Notes: generated from the sequence alone by a model not told the origin. 58,387 bases of DNA from Nitrospirota bacterium (GCA_016212185.1 JACRGX010000024.1:1-58387), one strand, 5' to 3'; shown: positions 1 to 7,994, counted from the stretch's first letter. Numbers and translations: made by a program.

Positions 1-321
1 GGGCTTTTCGGCAACATGACAGTTGAAAAAATATTATTTTTCCTTAATGTCTACGGGGAAGGGTATCCGCTTGGCATGGCAAAGGTTTTTGAAGTGCCTG
101 TCAACAGGATTCAGCAGCAGCTTAAAAGGCTTGAAAACAGCGGAATTGTAGTAAGTCGTCTTATGGGCAAAGTAAGGCTCTACACTTTCAATCCTCAGTA
201 TCCGTTTCTAAAGGAGTTGAAACCGTTTTTATCAAAGGCATACGAGTTTCTTCCCGATAAAGAAAAAGATAAGTATTACAAGCTGCGCACAAGGCCGAGA
301 AAAGCAGACAAACCGCTGTGA
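1..321 (+). CDS. Winged-helix HTH regulator, 5' end outside window
   Basis: Small ArsR-like winged-helix DNA-binding protein. The frame stays open to base 1 and reads GLFGN just before the ATG at 16, which resembles the start of HTH partners of MNT-type nucleotidyltransferases, so the true start probably lies upstream of the window. The helix-turn-helix region is around residues 15-50 counted from the ATG at 16, followed by a basic C-terminal tail. The stop overlaps the GTG of the next gene by four bases (GTGA), so the two are translationally coupled. Likely role (inference): DNA-binding partner or autoregulator of the adjacent nucleotidyltransferase. Confidence 0.7.
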   Translation, partial: GLFGNMTVEKILFFLNVYGEGYPLGMAKVFEVPVNRIQQQLKRLENSGIVVSRLMGKVRLYTFNPQYPFLKELKPFLSKAYEFLPDKEKDKYYKLRTRPRKADKPL

Positions 322-851
322 AAATCGACTGGAAACACATTAAAATAAAAGAATTAGCTGCCATAGTATCAGAAAAGCTAAGAGAAAAAGATATAGATGC
401 CATTCTGGTTGGCGGTGCATGTGTTTCTATCTACACAACGAATAAATATATATCATTTGACCTGGATTTTGTATCGCATACACTGTTGAAAAATATAACG
501 CAGGCGCTGTCGGAGTTAGGTTTTAAGAGAGAAAGTTCCCGCTACTTTATCCGTGCGGACTGCCCTTTTTTTATTGAATTTGTTTCCCCGCCTGCGGCAA
601 TAGGGAATAAGCCGGTAAAGATAATTAAAAAAATGAAAACGAGGCTTGGCACTATTATCTTGCTTTCTCCAACAGATTGCGTCAAAGACAGGCTGGCGGC
701 TTTTTATCACTGGAATGACCCTCAGGCAATAGAACAGGCTGTAATGGTTGCAAAAGCGCAGAAAATAAATTTGAAAGAAATAAAGTCATGGTCAGAACAG
801 GAAGGGCATAAAGAAAAATATGCTGTTTTCCTGAAAAGGATTAAAGGCTGA
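318..851 (+). CDS. MNT/AbiEii-like nucleotidyltransferase
   Basis: Predicted nucleotidyltransferase of 177 residues. The diagnostic pattern is GG near residues 32-33, then SFDLD near 46-50, matching the GG-x(12)-SxDxD signature of the polymerase-beta-like fold in toxin-type minimal nucleotidyltransferases. It starts at GTG, overlapping the upstream HTH gene by four bases, an arrangement typical of HTH-NTase toxin-antitoxin-like pairs. In known family members the toxin adds nucleotides to tRNA or to a partner protein; the target here is unknown. It could also be a non-toxic housekeeping NTase of the DUF6036 type. Confidence 0.65.
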   Translation: MKIDWKHIKIKELAAIVSEKLREKDIDAILVGGACVSIYTTNKYISFDLDFVSHTLLKNITQALSELGFKRESSRYFIRADCPFFIEFVSPPAAIGNKPVKIIKKMKTRLGTIILLSPTDCVKDRLAAFYHWNDPQAIEQAVMVAKAQKINLKEIKSWSEQEGHKEKYAVFLKRIKG

Positions 852-878
852 CAAGGAGTAAATGGTATAATTTTCAAG

Positions 879-2162
879 ATGTATTCACTGTTCCGTCATA
901 TAGGCTCTGTATTTTGCAAGCGCAATCCGATTCATCTCACTGTTTTTCTGACCAGAAGGTGCAATCAGAGATGCCCGTTCTGCTTTTATCTTAAAGATGC
1001 GGAGAATCTAAAAATCCCCCCTTACCCCCCTTTGCCAAAGGGGGGAAGGGGGGATTTGGAAAGTGGTTCTGCTCAGGAAGTGGAACTATCTCTTGAAGAA
1101 CTCCAAAAAATTTCTTCATCCATCGGCAATCTGCTCTGGCTGGCGTTCTCAGGTGGTGAGATATTTTTAAGGAGCGACCTTGTTGAAATAAGCAAGGTTT
1201 TTTATGAAAACAACAAGCCTGCAATAATGCTGTATCCCACTAACGGGATGCTTCCTGAGGTAATTAAGGACAAGACAGAGCAGATTTTAAAGCACTGTGA
1301 AAATTCTGTGATAGCAGTAAAGCTTTCTGTTGACGGGCTTCAGGCAAGGCATGATGAAATCAGAAACACACGCGGCAGTTTTGATAAAACCATGCAGACG
1401 TATCAAATGCTCGCCGGACTCCTTGAGAAATACCCGAATTTTGAGCTTGGCATAAACACTGTGTTCTGTTCTTTAAATCAGGACGAGATGAACGGAATAA
1501 TTGATTTTGTCAGCGGGCTTAAAGATATAAAGACGCATACAATTTCCCTGATACGCGGTAATCTTAAGGATGAAGATTATAAAAAAACGGATTATGAAAA
1601 ATATCATCACGCCATAGAAAGACTTGAAAAAAATTTAAAGAATAAGACCTCGTCTATTTACCGCTTCAGAGGCGCGCGCATTAAGGCAGCGCAGGATATT
1701 ATTCAGCGCAGGCTCATTCATGAAACAATGATTCAGAAAAGGCAGTTAATCCCCTGCTATGCAGGCAGATTAAACCTTGTTCTGACAGAGACAGGGGATG
1801 TCTATCCCTGCGAATTTTTCAGCGACCGCATGAAATTTGGAAATGTAAAGGATGCGGATTATAATCTGAGGCAGGTCTTAGAAACTGAGAGGGTGCAGGG
1901 AATTATAAGATTGATTCAAAACAACGGCTGTTACTGCACGCATGAGTGTTATTTTATGACGAATATACTTTTTAATCCCCGCATGTATCCGGCACTGCTT
2001 AAGGAGTATTTAAGCATGCACTCCTTACATTTTAGTTTCTCTCCTGAAAACACCTTCTTTTACCCACAGCCAAAACAGGCTTTTAACTCCATTCAGTCCG
2101 GCCCTGAGGTCGCTGAGGCTTCTGATTCCGGCGAGTCTTTTCAATATAAACCCGGGCCTTGA
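879..2162 (+). CDS. Radical SAM/SPASM protein with in-frame palindrome insert
   Basis: Radical SAM enzyme of 427 residues. The 4Fe-4S motif CNQRCPFC has C28, C32 and C35, and SGGE follows at 91-94. Near the C-terminus a Cys-rich stretch (CYAG, YPCEF, CYCTHEC) looks like a SPASM auxiliary-cluster domain, so it probably modifies a peptide or acts in cofactor or lipid chemistry; the substrate is unknown. Residues about 45-60, just after the cluster motif, are encoded by a GC-rich palindrome (1012-1057) that looks inserted in frame. The last 45 or so codons run antiparallel through the 3' end of the convergent B12 radical SAM gene, so the original stop may have been lost. An AAGGAG lies 22 bases before the chosen ATG, further than normal, so the start is less certain. 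Confidence 0.75.
   Translation: MYSLFRHIGSVFCKRNPIHLTVFLTRRCNQRCPFCFYLKDAENLKIPPYPPLPKGGRGDLESGSAQEVELSLEELQKISSSIGNLLWLAFSGGEIFLRSDLVEISKVFYENNKPAIMLYPTNGMLPEVIKDKTEQILKHCENSVIAVKLSVDGLQARHDEIRNTRGSFDKTMQTYQMLAGLLEKYPNFELGINTVFCSLNQDEMNGIIDFVSGLKDIKTHTISLIRGNLKDEDYKKTDYEKYHHAIERLEKNLKNKTSSIYRFRGARIKAAQDIIQRRLIHETMIQKRQLIPCYAGRLNLVLTETGDVYPCEFFSDRMKFGNVKDADYNLRQVLETERVQGIIRLIQNNGCYCTHECYFMTNILFNPRMYPALLKEYLSMHSLHFSFSPENTFFYPQPKQAFNSIQSGPEVAEASDSGESFQYKPGP
1012..1057. repeat. GC-rich palindrome inside a coding region
   Basis: A 46-bp near-perfect palindrome. The arms run from AAATCCCCCCTT to AAGGGGGGATTT with an inner CCCCCCTTT/AAAGGGGGG pair, a 3-base loop and a single unpaired base. It is read through in frame and adds a PPYPPLPKGG-like segment to the radical SAM protein. 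The same G/C-run type of palindrome occurs between genes at 12082-12178, so this is probably one copy of a dispersed family. Confidence 0.75.
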
Positions 2163-3524
2163 GTAAAATTTCTTAAATGCCAGTTGTCTTAATTCCGCAA
2201 TCTCCTGCCTTGTCATTGAATAAGGGATAAATGCCGCGCCCTGATATGTGAAATCCGCAAGATCGCCGGACATGGCGCCGTATTTTTCTATGTTATCGTA
2301 AATCTCTGTGCCCGGGAATGGCGTGAGCGCGTGAAAATTGGCAATGTCTGGATTAAGTTCACATGCAAATTCTATGGTCTTTAAACCGTCTTCAAATGTC
2401 TGCCCCGGAATGCCAAAAAGAAAGGGCGTATAAACTGTCAGTCCGGCTTTCTTTGCCGCCTTTACTGCCTTGCATGTCTGCTCAAGGGTTATGCCTTTTC
2501 TAATGGTGGTTAAATCTTTTTGCACGCCGCTTTCTGCGCCAAAGAGGATGGCCCAGCACCCTGCATCTTTAAATGCCTTAAGCAGGGGCAGGTCCACCTG
2601 ATTGACGCATGCAGAGGCAAACCATGTGAAATCAAGCCTGCGTTTTTTAATCTCTTGAGTTAATTTCATTGCCCTGTCGTAATCAGCGGTAAGTGTATCG
2701 TCAATGAATTTTATCTCCCTGTAACCCTGTCTAAGGCAAAGCTCTATCTCCTGCATGACATTTTCTATACTGCGGAAGCGTATGCCGTGTTTTCTCTCTT
2801 TATCAATCTGAAAACAGTAAATGCACCTTCTGTTACAGCCCCTTGAGGTGATGATGACAGCCACGGGACGCCTCTTGTATGTAGCAGGCGGCGGGATGTA
2901 GCTGTCTGCATCTTTTAGAAGCTCGCGCGCAGGAAAGGGCAGGGCGTCAACATCTGTAATGAGGGGATGCGGTGGATTTTTTATGATTTTATTGCCGTCT
3001 CTGAATACAACGCCTTCAACCCCTTCAAGGCTTTTGCCTTGAGATAATTTCTCCAGCATTTCAACTACGGTAATCTCGCCTTCGCCGGTGACCACTGCGT
3101 CAATATCTGTTGAATCCTCAAGGCACTTTTCCTGCATTGCGATAGGGTAGGGCCCGCCGACGGCGATGAAAGGGCGGTTTGCTAACCCCTCCTTATTCAC
3201 CCCCTTATTTAAGGGGATGATTGGCGGGGTTAGCTGCTTCAATATTTGTCTGACCTCTGACGCCGTGAAAACCGCCTTTTTCCATCCGAAGGCAGTGGAG
3301 TAAATGCCTATGAAGTCAGGCCTGTAATCTGATACATGCCGCAGGATTTCTTTGCGGCTCATAAAGCCGCCGTTTAAGAACTTTACGTCATGACCTGCTT
3401 TTAACATGGAGGCGGCAACGTAGAGCGTTCCCAGCGGCTGCCAGTAGTTTATCTGCGAGCCTGCCGTCTTTGAGGAGAAGATATCTTCAGGCGACCAGGC
3501 GGGGATGATAAGGGCGCATTTCAT
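2025..3524 (-). CDS. B12-binding domain radical SAM protein
   Basis: Cobalamin-binding radical SAM protein of 499 residues. The N-terminal part (about 1-165) is a B12-binding-like Rossmann fold with the VTGEGE motif; the radical SAM core carries CNRRCIYC at C230, C234 and C237. Family members do methylations, ring contractions or lipid modifications; the exact reaction cannot be told. Start chosen at the ATG 3524, behind GAGAGGGA, rather than a TTG six bases upstream. Residues about 98-115 come from a 54-bp palindromic insert (3181-3234). The C-terminal tail (FYSRPGFILKRLAGI) looks conserved for the family, so this gene's 3' end is real and the opposite gene is the one that overruns. It lies 150 bp downstream of the FAD protein gene on the same strand. 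Confidence 0.85.
   Translation of the reverse strand: MKCALIIPAWSPEDIFSSKTAGSQINYWQPLGTLYVAASMLKAGHDVKFLNGGFMSRKEILRHVSDYRPDFIGIYSTAFGWKKAVFTASEVRQILKQLTPPIIPLNKGVNKEGLANRPFIAVGGPYPIAMQEKCLEDSTDIDAVVTGEGEITVVEMLEKLSQGKSLEGVEGVVFRDGNKIIKNPPHPLITDVDALPFPARELLKDADSYIPPPATYKRRPVAVIITSRGCNRRCIYCFQIDKERKHGIRFRSIENVMQEIELCLRQGYREIKFIDDTLTADYDRAMKLTQEIKKRRLDFTWFASACVNQVDLPLLKAFKDAGCWAILFGAESGVQKDLTTIRKGITLEQTCKAVKAAKKAGLTVYTPFLFGIPGQTFEDGLKTIEFACELNPDIANFHALTPFPGTEIYDNIEKYGAMSGDLADFTYQGAAFIPYSMTRQEIAELRQLAFKKFYSRPGFILKRLAGIRSLSDLRAGLNGVKSLFWLWVKEGVFRRETKM
3181..3234. repeat. 54-bp palindromic element inserted in frame in a CDS
   Basis: The ends are perfect 9-bp inverted repeats, GCTAACCCC and GGGGTTAGC, with an inner CCCCTTA/AAGGGG hairpin. 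The length is exactly 54 bp, 18 codons, so it adds the segment LTPPIIPLNKG and following residues without breaking the frame of the B12 radical SAM gene. It interrupts the B12-binding domain between its helix (RQILK) and the strand FIAVGGP. Confidence 0.75.
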
Positions 3525-3543
3525 TTTCAATTCCCTCTCTCGC

Positions 3544-3636
3544 TGTCATGCCCCGATTTGTCGGGGCATCCTTCTTTCATCTCCCTCTGTCTCGCAGAAA
3601 CACGAAAAAAAAGATTCCCGACAAGCGGGAATGACA
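3544..3636. repeat. Intergenic GTCAT...ATGAC palindromic element
   Basis: The spacer between the FAD protein gene and the B12 radical SAM gene holds an element that starts TGTCATGCCCC and ends GCGGGAATGACA. Internally it has GCCCCGATTTGTCGGGGC and a CCCGACAAGCGGG stem. Its outer ends are inverted and match those of elements at 5169-5251 and 19767-19890, so it belongs to a dispersed repeat family. Confidence 0.65.
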
Positions 3637-3676
3637 TGCTCACTCCCTCTTTTGCCGATTTGCAGATATGAATTTT

Positions 3677-5047
3677 TCATTTTGAATTTTTAATTATCTT
3701 CTCCGCAGTCTTAATGCCTGCCTCTATGACATGGTCCATGTTGTAATACTTGAACATCCCGCTCCTGCCTGCGATATGCAGGTTTTGAAATCTGCCGAGG
3801 TAGCTGCATATCGTGTCATAATGCCTCTCATAGCCGACTTCAAACAATGGATATGCCTTAGGTATCCTTAAGACCGTACTATCAACGGCCTCATTTATTT
3901 TGATAAATCCCAGCGCATGCAGATTTTTAATGGTCCGGTTTGTCAGCCCTGCATCATTTGTATTCCATACTTCATCGCCTTCGGCACAGAAGTATTCTGC
4001 AACAATATGCGTCTTCCCCTCCGGCGCCATTGCCGTGCTCCAGTTTTTTGGCTCATGAATCCTGCTGAAGGATATTTTCTGCTCGGGCAGGTATATCCAT
4101 GTCTGGTCTGTAACGCGTTCGCGGTTTATCATGACAGTTACAATGACGAGGTCTCTGTATTTCAGCTTGGATGCCGCTGAAATTACATTATCCGGTGGCG
4201 CAGGATGAAGCATCTGAACCATGGCGGTCAGAGGTATGCTTGATATGAATTCACCGCCCTCAATATCATATGTCTGCCTGCAATTGCTGACAACGGCGCT
4301 TTTTATGTTCATACCGTCGTGGCTCAGCCTTCTGACCGAGCTGTTTACTGCAACATGATTATTGTTTTTGTCTATGGTCTCCCTGAGCTTCTCGGCAATT
4401 CTCCCTATGCCTAATGACGGATAGATGAAGCTGTCGGCAAGGGTGGGTATTTCTCTCCCGCTGAATTTAAAGAAAGCATTTTTAATTGCCACGCCGAGTG
4501 AAAGCCCCTTGATGCGCTGTGCCACCCATTCCGCGCTAATCCTGCTGCAGTCAAGGCCCCAGACCTTTTCGCTGTATTCTTTAAAGTAGATGTCAAACAT
4601 CTTGCGCCCGAATTTTCCTACTACCCAGTCTTCCAAAGAAACGGCGTCAGAATTTTTTTTAAGACGCTTTATCCGCTCGGCCCCGTAGTCTGAGATTATT
4701 TTTAATGTCGCAGGTATGCCAAGTCCGAACATGGCATTCAAGGGTTTAAGGGGATAATCAAAGTACCTGTCGTGCATGAAAATCTTGCTTTTGCGCTGTA
4801 CGGAAATTAACTCTCTGCCTAACAACTCCCTCACAAAATTCTCAGTTTTTTTGTTTTTCGTGTAAAACCTGTGACCGCCAAGGTCAAAACGGAATGCTCC
4901 GTGTGTGATGGTCCTTGAGAGACCTCCGACCGCAGGGCCGCTTTCAAACACTTTAACAGGCAGTCCGGCTTTAGTTAAGACAGACCCTGCGGACAGCCCT
5001 GTAAGTCCCCCGCCCAATATGATTATTTCATTTTTACGGTGAGTCAA
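3677..5047 (-). CDS. FAD-dependent amine oxidase-like/UDP-galactopyranose-mutase-like protein
   Basis: Flavoprotein of 456 residues. The N-terminal dinucleotide-binding motif GGGLTGLSAG (about 13-22) is followed by ESGPAVGGLSRT and FDLGGHRF, typical of the protoporphyrinogen oxidase/amine oxidase/UDP-galactopyranose mutase group. The C-terminal FAD motif is near IAGRSGMFKYYNMDH, which resembles proteins annotated as protoporphyrinogen-oxidase-like in polysaccharide and lipid loci. Starts at TTG behind a good AAAGGAG. Substrate unknown; its partner may be the B12 radical SAM gene just downstream. Confidence 0.8.
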   Translation of the reverse strand: MTHRKNEIIILGGGLTGLSAGSVLTKAGLPVKVFESGPAVGGLSRTITHGAFRFDLGGHRFYTKNKKTENFVRELLGRELISVQRKSKIFMHDRYFDYPLKPLNAMFGLGIPATLKIISDYGAERIKRLKKNSDAVSLEDWVVGKFGRKMFDIYFKEYSEKVWGLDCSRISAEWVAQRIKGLSLGVAIKNAFFKFSGREIPTLADSFIYPSLGIGRIAEKLRETIDKNNNHVAVNSSVRRLSHDGMNIKSAVVSNCRQTYDIEGGEFISSIPLTAMVQMLHPAPPDNVISAASKLKYRDLVIVTVMINRERVTDQTWIYLPEQKISFSRIHEPKNWSTAMAPEGKTHIVAEYFCAEGDEVWNTNDAGLTNRTIKNLHALGFIKINEAVDSTVLRIPKAYPLFEVGYERHYDTICSYLGRFQNLHIAGRSGMFKYYNMDHVIEAGIKTAEKIIKNSK

Positions 5048-5066
5048 AGCCGCTCCTTTGAAAAAT

Positions 5067-5101
5067 AAAAATACCCTGCAATCTAATCACAGGGTATTTT
5101 T
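5067..5101 (-). terminator. Rho-independent terminator-like hairpin
   Basis: A perfect 12-bp stem (AAAAATACCCTG against CAGGGTATTTTT) with an 11-base loop. On the minus strand it is followed by further T-runs. It sits between the end of the stress-protein gene and the start of the FAD gene, so it would stop transcripts of the sulfur/stress operon before the FAD gene. Confidence 0.7.
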
Positions 5102-5168
5102 GTTGGACTATAACCATACAGAATCTTTACTAATGAAATCGTAAGTAAAGCGACATTTCCGGCTATTC

Positions 5169-5251
5169 TGTCATTCCGGCTTGTCCGTCCCGATGCATCG
5201 GGATTTGTTTTCAGAAGGATTCCCGATCCCGAAATTTCGGGAGGAATGACA
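5169..5251. repeat. Intergenic GTCATTCC...GGAATGAC palindromic element
   Basis: An element with inverted ends TGTCATTCC and GGAATGACA, containing CCCGATGCATCGGG and CCCGAAATTTCGGG palindromes. Same family as 3544-3636 and the core of 19727-19927. The rest of the 268-bp spacer 5048-5315 holds only the terminator and AT-rich sequence. Confidence 0.65.
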
Positions 5252-5315
5252 AATTATGAGGCTTTACTTAGGACCCCCTTAGTAATACTGAAAACGCCTG
5301 ATAAAAATTATGCGC

Positions 5316-5777
5316 TTACCTGACAATAAGCACAGGAACAGTAGCGCTGTTGGCAACTTCCCTGCTGACGCTTCCCATAAAAAGATGGGAGGCCCTTTTA
5401 CCCCTTGACCCGATAATTATCATATCTGCGCCTTCTTCTTTGGCTGACTTAAGAATTTCATCCACAGGGTGGCCTTTTTTAACTACAGTCTTTATTTTGC
5501 CGATGCCCTTGTCTTCCATTGCTTTTTTATAATAATTAATAATTGTCTGCGCCTTTTTATCCAGCGCCTCCTGATATTCGGTACCGTGTAATACATCCCT
5601 TAGGGTTGCAATTTCCGAGTCGCCGAGCATTTCAGTAATTAGAGACCTGCCCTCAAACTTTTCAACATAAAGCAGTATGGTAGTTTCCGGGCGTATGGAA
5701 GCGCACAGTTTACTGGCTACTTCAAATGCAGTTTTACTGCCTTTGGTATCATCTACCGCAATTAATATTTTTTTCAT
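5316..5777 (-). CDS. Universal stress protein, UspA family
   Basis: Single-domain UspA-fold protein of 153 residues, cytosolic. The N-terminal strand MKKILIAVDDTKGS and the C-terminal ATP-binding pattern G-2x-G-9x-G-S (GSRGKRASHLFMGSVS) are intact, so it probably binds ATP. Start chosen at the ATG 5777, nine bases after GGGAG; a TTG 15 bases upstream lacks a better site. It is the last gene of the minus-strand run thiosulfate transporter, tusA, GYG protein, usp, 39 bp after the GYG gene, which suggests co-expression under the same conditions. Confidence 0.9.
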   Translation of the reverse strand: MKKILIAVDDTKGSKTAFEVASKLCASIRPETTILLYVEKFEGRSLITEMLGDSEIATLRDVLHGTEYQEALDKKAQTIINYYKKAMEDKGIGKIKTVVKKGHPVDEILKSAKEEGADMIIIGSRGKRASHLFMGSVSREVANSATVPVLIVR

Positions 5778-5816
5778 TTTCTCAACTCCCAAGGTTAGTT
5801 AGGTTGTAAAAGTTTC

Positions 5817-6125
5817 TTATTTTCCGTATCCGCCGCTCGGCGCTCCATAGCCTGCTGCGGGCGCATGACCGTAGCCTCCTGCCGCCGGCGCTGCTCCATA
5901 ACCCCCTGCAGGTGCATGACCATAGCCGCCTGCTGCGGGAGTTGCCCCGTAACCTCCTGCTGCGGGAGCGTGACCATAACCTCCTGCAGCCGATGCAGAA
6001 CCGTAGCCTGCTGCGCCATGCTCCCCGGGTGTTTGAGCAGACATATCGTGCTGCTGGCTGTAGATTACCAGAAAACCGAGCATTATCACTACAATTATAA
6101 TCATAATCGCCAGAGGCGTTTTCAT
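5817..6125 (-). CDS. Membrane-anchored Gly-Tyr-Gly repeat protein
   Basis: Low-complexity protein of 102 residues. Residues about 4-23 form one hydrophobic segment (signal anchor or uncleaved signal), followed by QQHDMSAQTPGEHG. From residue 40 it consists of GYG-containing units of 8-9 residues such as GYGHAPAAG and GYGATPAAG. The residue after GYG alternates His and Ala through the central units (H, A, H, A, H, A), giving a higher-order period of about 17-18 residues. No known domain recognised. Good ribosome site (GGGGGA) before the ATG; 22 bp downstream of tusA and 39 bp upstream of usp. Possible roles (inference): periplasmic scaffold, metal-binding or adhesive tail. Confidence 0.7.
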   Translation of the reverse strand: MKTPLAIMIIIVVIMLGFLVIYSQQHDMSAQTPGEHGAAGYGSASAAGGYGHAPAAGGYGATPAAGGYGHAPAGGYGAAPAAGGYGHAPAAGYGAPSGGYGK

Positions 6126-6147
6126 AATTCCCCCTTTTGGATGTTCA

Positions 6148-6399
6148 TTAAGCTTTTTTGATCTTTAAATAGATCTTGCCGCCTTCTGTTTTTCTCTCTA
6201 ACAGCTCATGCCCGACCTGATCGCACATCTGAGCTATTGTTTCAACGGATGAAGGATTGTCAAGAACCATCTCAACGACATCACCTTCATTCATTTTTTC
6301 AAGGGACTTTTTACAGTATATCTGGGGATGCGGGCATACATAGCCGCATACATCCAGCAGATACGTTCCTTCTCCTGTTTTCTCAAACTTCATAGCCAT
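6148..6399 (-). CDS. TusA-family sulfur carrier protein
   Basis: Sulfur carrier of 83 residues in the TusA/SirA family. The family motif CPxP is present as CPHP at residues 22-25, with Cys22 the expected persulfide carrier; Cys18 and Cys29 are nearby extras. The N-terminal DVCGYVCPHP and C-terminal HELLERKTEGGKIYLKIKK fit the two-layer fold. It lies 44 bp downstream of the thiosulfate transporter gene, a classic pairing in which the carrier accepts sulfur from imported thiosulfate or moves it within the cell. Strong GGAGGAAG ribosome site. Confidence 0.9.
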   Translation of the reverse strand: MAMKFEKTGEGTYLLDVCGYVCPHPQIYCKKSLEKMNEGDVVEMVLDNPSSVETIAQMCDQVGHELLERKTEGGKIYLKIKKA

Positions 6400-6443
6400 G
6401 ACTTACTTCCTCCTTTTTTATTTAGTGTTAAAGCTTTGACACT

Positions 6444-7865
6444 CTAAAACGACTCCATCTCTTTTGCCATTTTTCTTTCAGACCACCAGTTGAAGAATTT
6501 AACGCCGATAAAAGCCCCGCCGACCATGCCTGTGCCATACAGCCAGCCGCTCGGGTCGCCTCCTGCCACCCTGATAAAGAATGCGCCTATATTACAGCCG
6601 AGCGCCGGTCTTGAACCCCAGCCCATCAGCAGTCCGCCAAGCAGACCCCATACAATAAGCTCGCCTTTTGGCAGTTTAAACTTATATTCATTGTTCAGTC
6701 TTGCCATCACCATTGCGCCGAAGATAATGCCGAATGACATCCATAGAGCCGGATTGCGCCATGGCTCGGGAAGACCGTTATTAACTCCGAAGAATATATT
6801 GTCGTGCATATTCCATCCGAATTTCTCCAGAATCCATGCGCCAAACTGCCCTTCCTGGCTTGTGATATACCAGTATCCGGGGTCAAAAACCTTTCCGCTT
6901 ATTGAAACATCAGCCGTATGCCCCATTTTTGTCAGAAGCCGTCCAAAATTATCAACTGCAAATCTGTTCTGCATCCCTTTCATGACAAATATATGGAGTC
7001 CTGCCACGATGCCGATTAAAACACCCATCAGGGTTGTTCTCTTGGAAGCGGTTATCATATTCCAGAGGCCTGCAATATCATCACCGAAGCCGGTGGCTGC
7101 GCCGCTTTTTTGTTTCGCGCGTTTTTTAAGAAAACCCTTTCTTATGTAAAAGGCATAGATAACAATAAGAAGGATTACCGCAGGAATAAGGGCTGTAAGA
7201 AGCGCATCGCCGATGAAATATTTAGATGCTCCGGGCAGAGCCTCTTTTATTGCCGGGATGTCCGACATCCGGACCGTCGGCTGGTCCCAGACATAGCCTG
7301 CAAGATATTTATCAAAAGATGACGTCATTTTATCTGCGGGAATTCCTTTTGCGGCGGCGGCAGTCACCCACTTCTGCGGAATCATGAAATCAAACCATTT
7401 TACATCCACAAAAACAGCCTGACCGATGCAGAGCCCGAAGAACGCCGCTAAAAATGATGTCATATTCCCTTCGCCGATCTTATAAAGAGAGCCTGATGCA
7501 CAGCCTCCTGCGAGCACCATGCCCACGCCAAAAATCAATCCTGCTACTAATGTATGTATCCCGAAAGGAGCGGGATGGAAAGTGCTCATGTTGGTTGAGG
7601 CAAGGGTTGCCTGAATAAGGCTGAAGAACATAAGCGCTACGAGGATGCCCACCGCCATTCTCGGAACGCCTGCGGCAAAAAGGTCCCTTGATGCAGAGGC
7701 AAAACAGAATCTCCCGTACTGAAGCATCATCCCGTAGGCAAACCCGAACCAGATGTACGCCACAAGGTACATATAGAATACATTTGTTTGGTAATATAAT
7801 GCGCTGATAAGGATCAAAACGCCCGTGATTATAAAAGCCCAGATGCGATTTCTTTTTTCTTCCAT
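6444..7865 (-). CDS. YeeE/YedE (TsuA-type) thiosulfate/sulfur transporter
   Basis: Inner-membrane protein of 473 residues with about ten or more hydrophobic segments. The three conserved cysteine sites of the TsuA/YeeE family are visible: GRFCFASASRD (Cys54), GGCASGS (Cys122) and ALGCNIGAFF (Cys424), which in studied members line the thiosulfate path. A soluble loop with basic residues (about 240-265) lies in the middle. It is longer than the roughly 350-residue TsuA, matching the longer YeeE/YedE proteins with an extra middle segment. First gene of a run with tusA, the GYG protein and usp; good GAAGGAG site before the ATG. Confidence 0.88.
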   Translation of the reverse strand: MEEKRNRIWAFIITGVLILISALYYQTNVFYMYLVAYIWFGFAYGMMLQYGRFCFASASRDLFAAGVPRMAVGILVALMFFSLIQATLASTNMSTFHPAPFGIHTLVAGLIFGVGMVLAGGCASGSLYKIGEGNMTSFLAAFFGLCIGQAVFVDVKWFDFMIPQKWVTAAAAKGIPADKMTSSFDKYLAGYVWDQPTVRMSDIPAIKEALPGASKYFIGDALLTALIPAVILLIVIYAFYIRKGFLKKRAKQKSGAATGFGDDIAGLWNMITASKRTTLMGVLIGIVAGLHIFVMKGMQNRFAVDNFGRLLTKMGHTADVSISGKVFDPGYWYITSQEGQFGAWILEKFGWNMHDNIFFGVNNGLPEPWRNPALWMSFGIIFGAMVMARLNNEYKFKLPKGELIVWGLLGGLLMGWGSRPALGCNIGAFFIRVAGGDPSGWLYGTGMVGGAFIGVKFFNWWSERKMAKEMESF

Positions 7866-7994
7866 AATCTTTTCTCCTTCTTATTAAATTTTCTATATTT
7901 GAATAAGGAAATGCTTGCCTTCTTCAAATTTATTAATACCCGGCATTTTAAGATGAAGCGTATTCAGCTAAATCTATAGTTCGGGGCAGGATAT

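Noticed and set aside
5795-6019. 74-codon frame overlapping the GYG gene on the same strand
   Set aside because: Gln/Arg/Met-rich translation of the repeat in another frame, with no start context; the GYG frame has a membrane anchor and a good ribosome site.
6490-7149. 219-codon plus-strand open frame
   Set aside because: Lies wholly antisense to the well-supported thiosulfate transporter; the translation has no family pattern.
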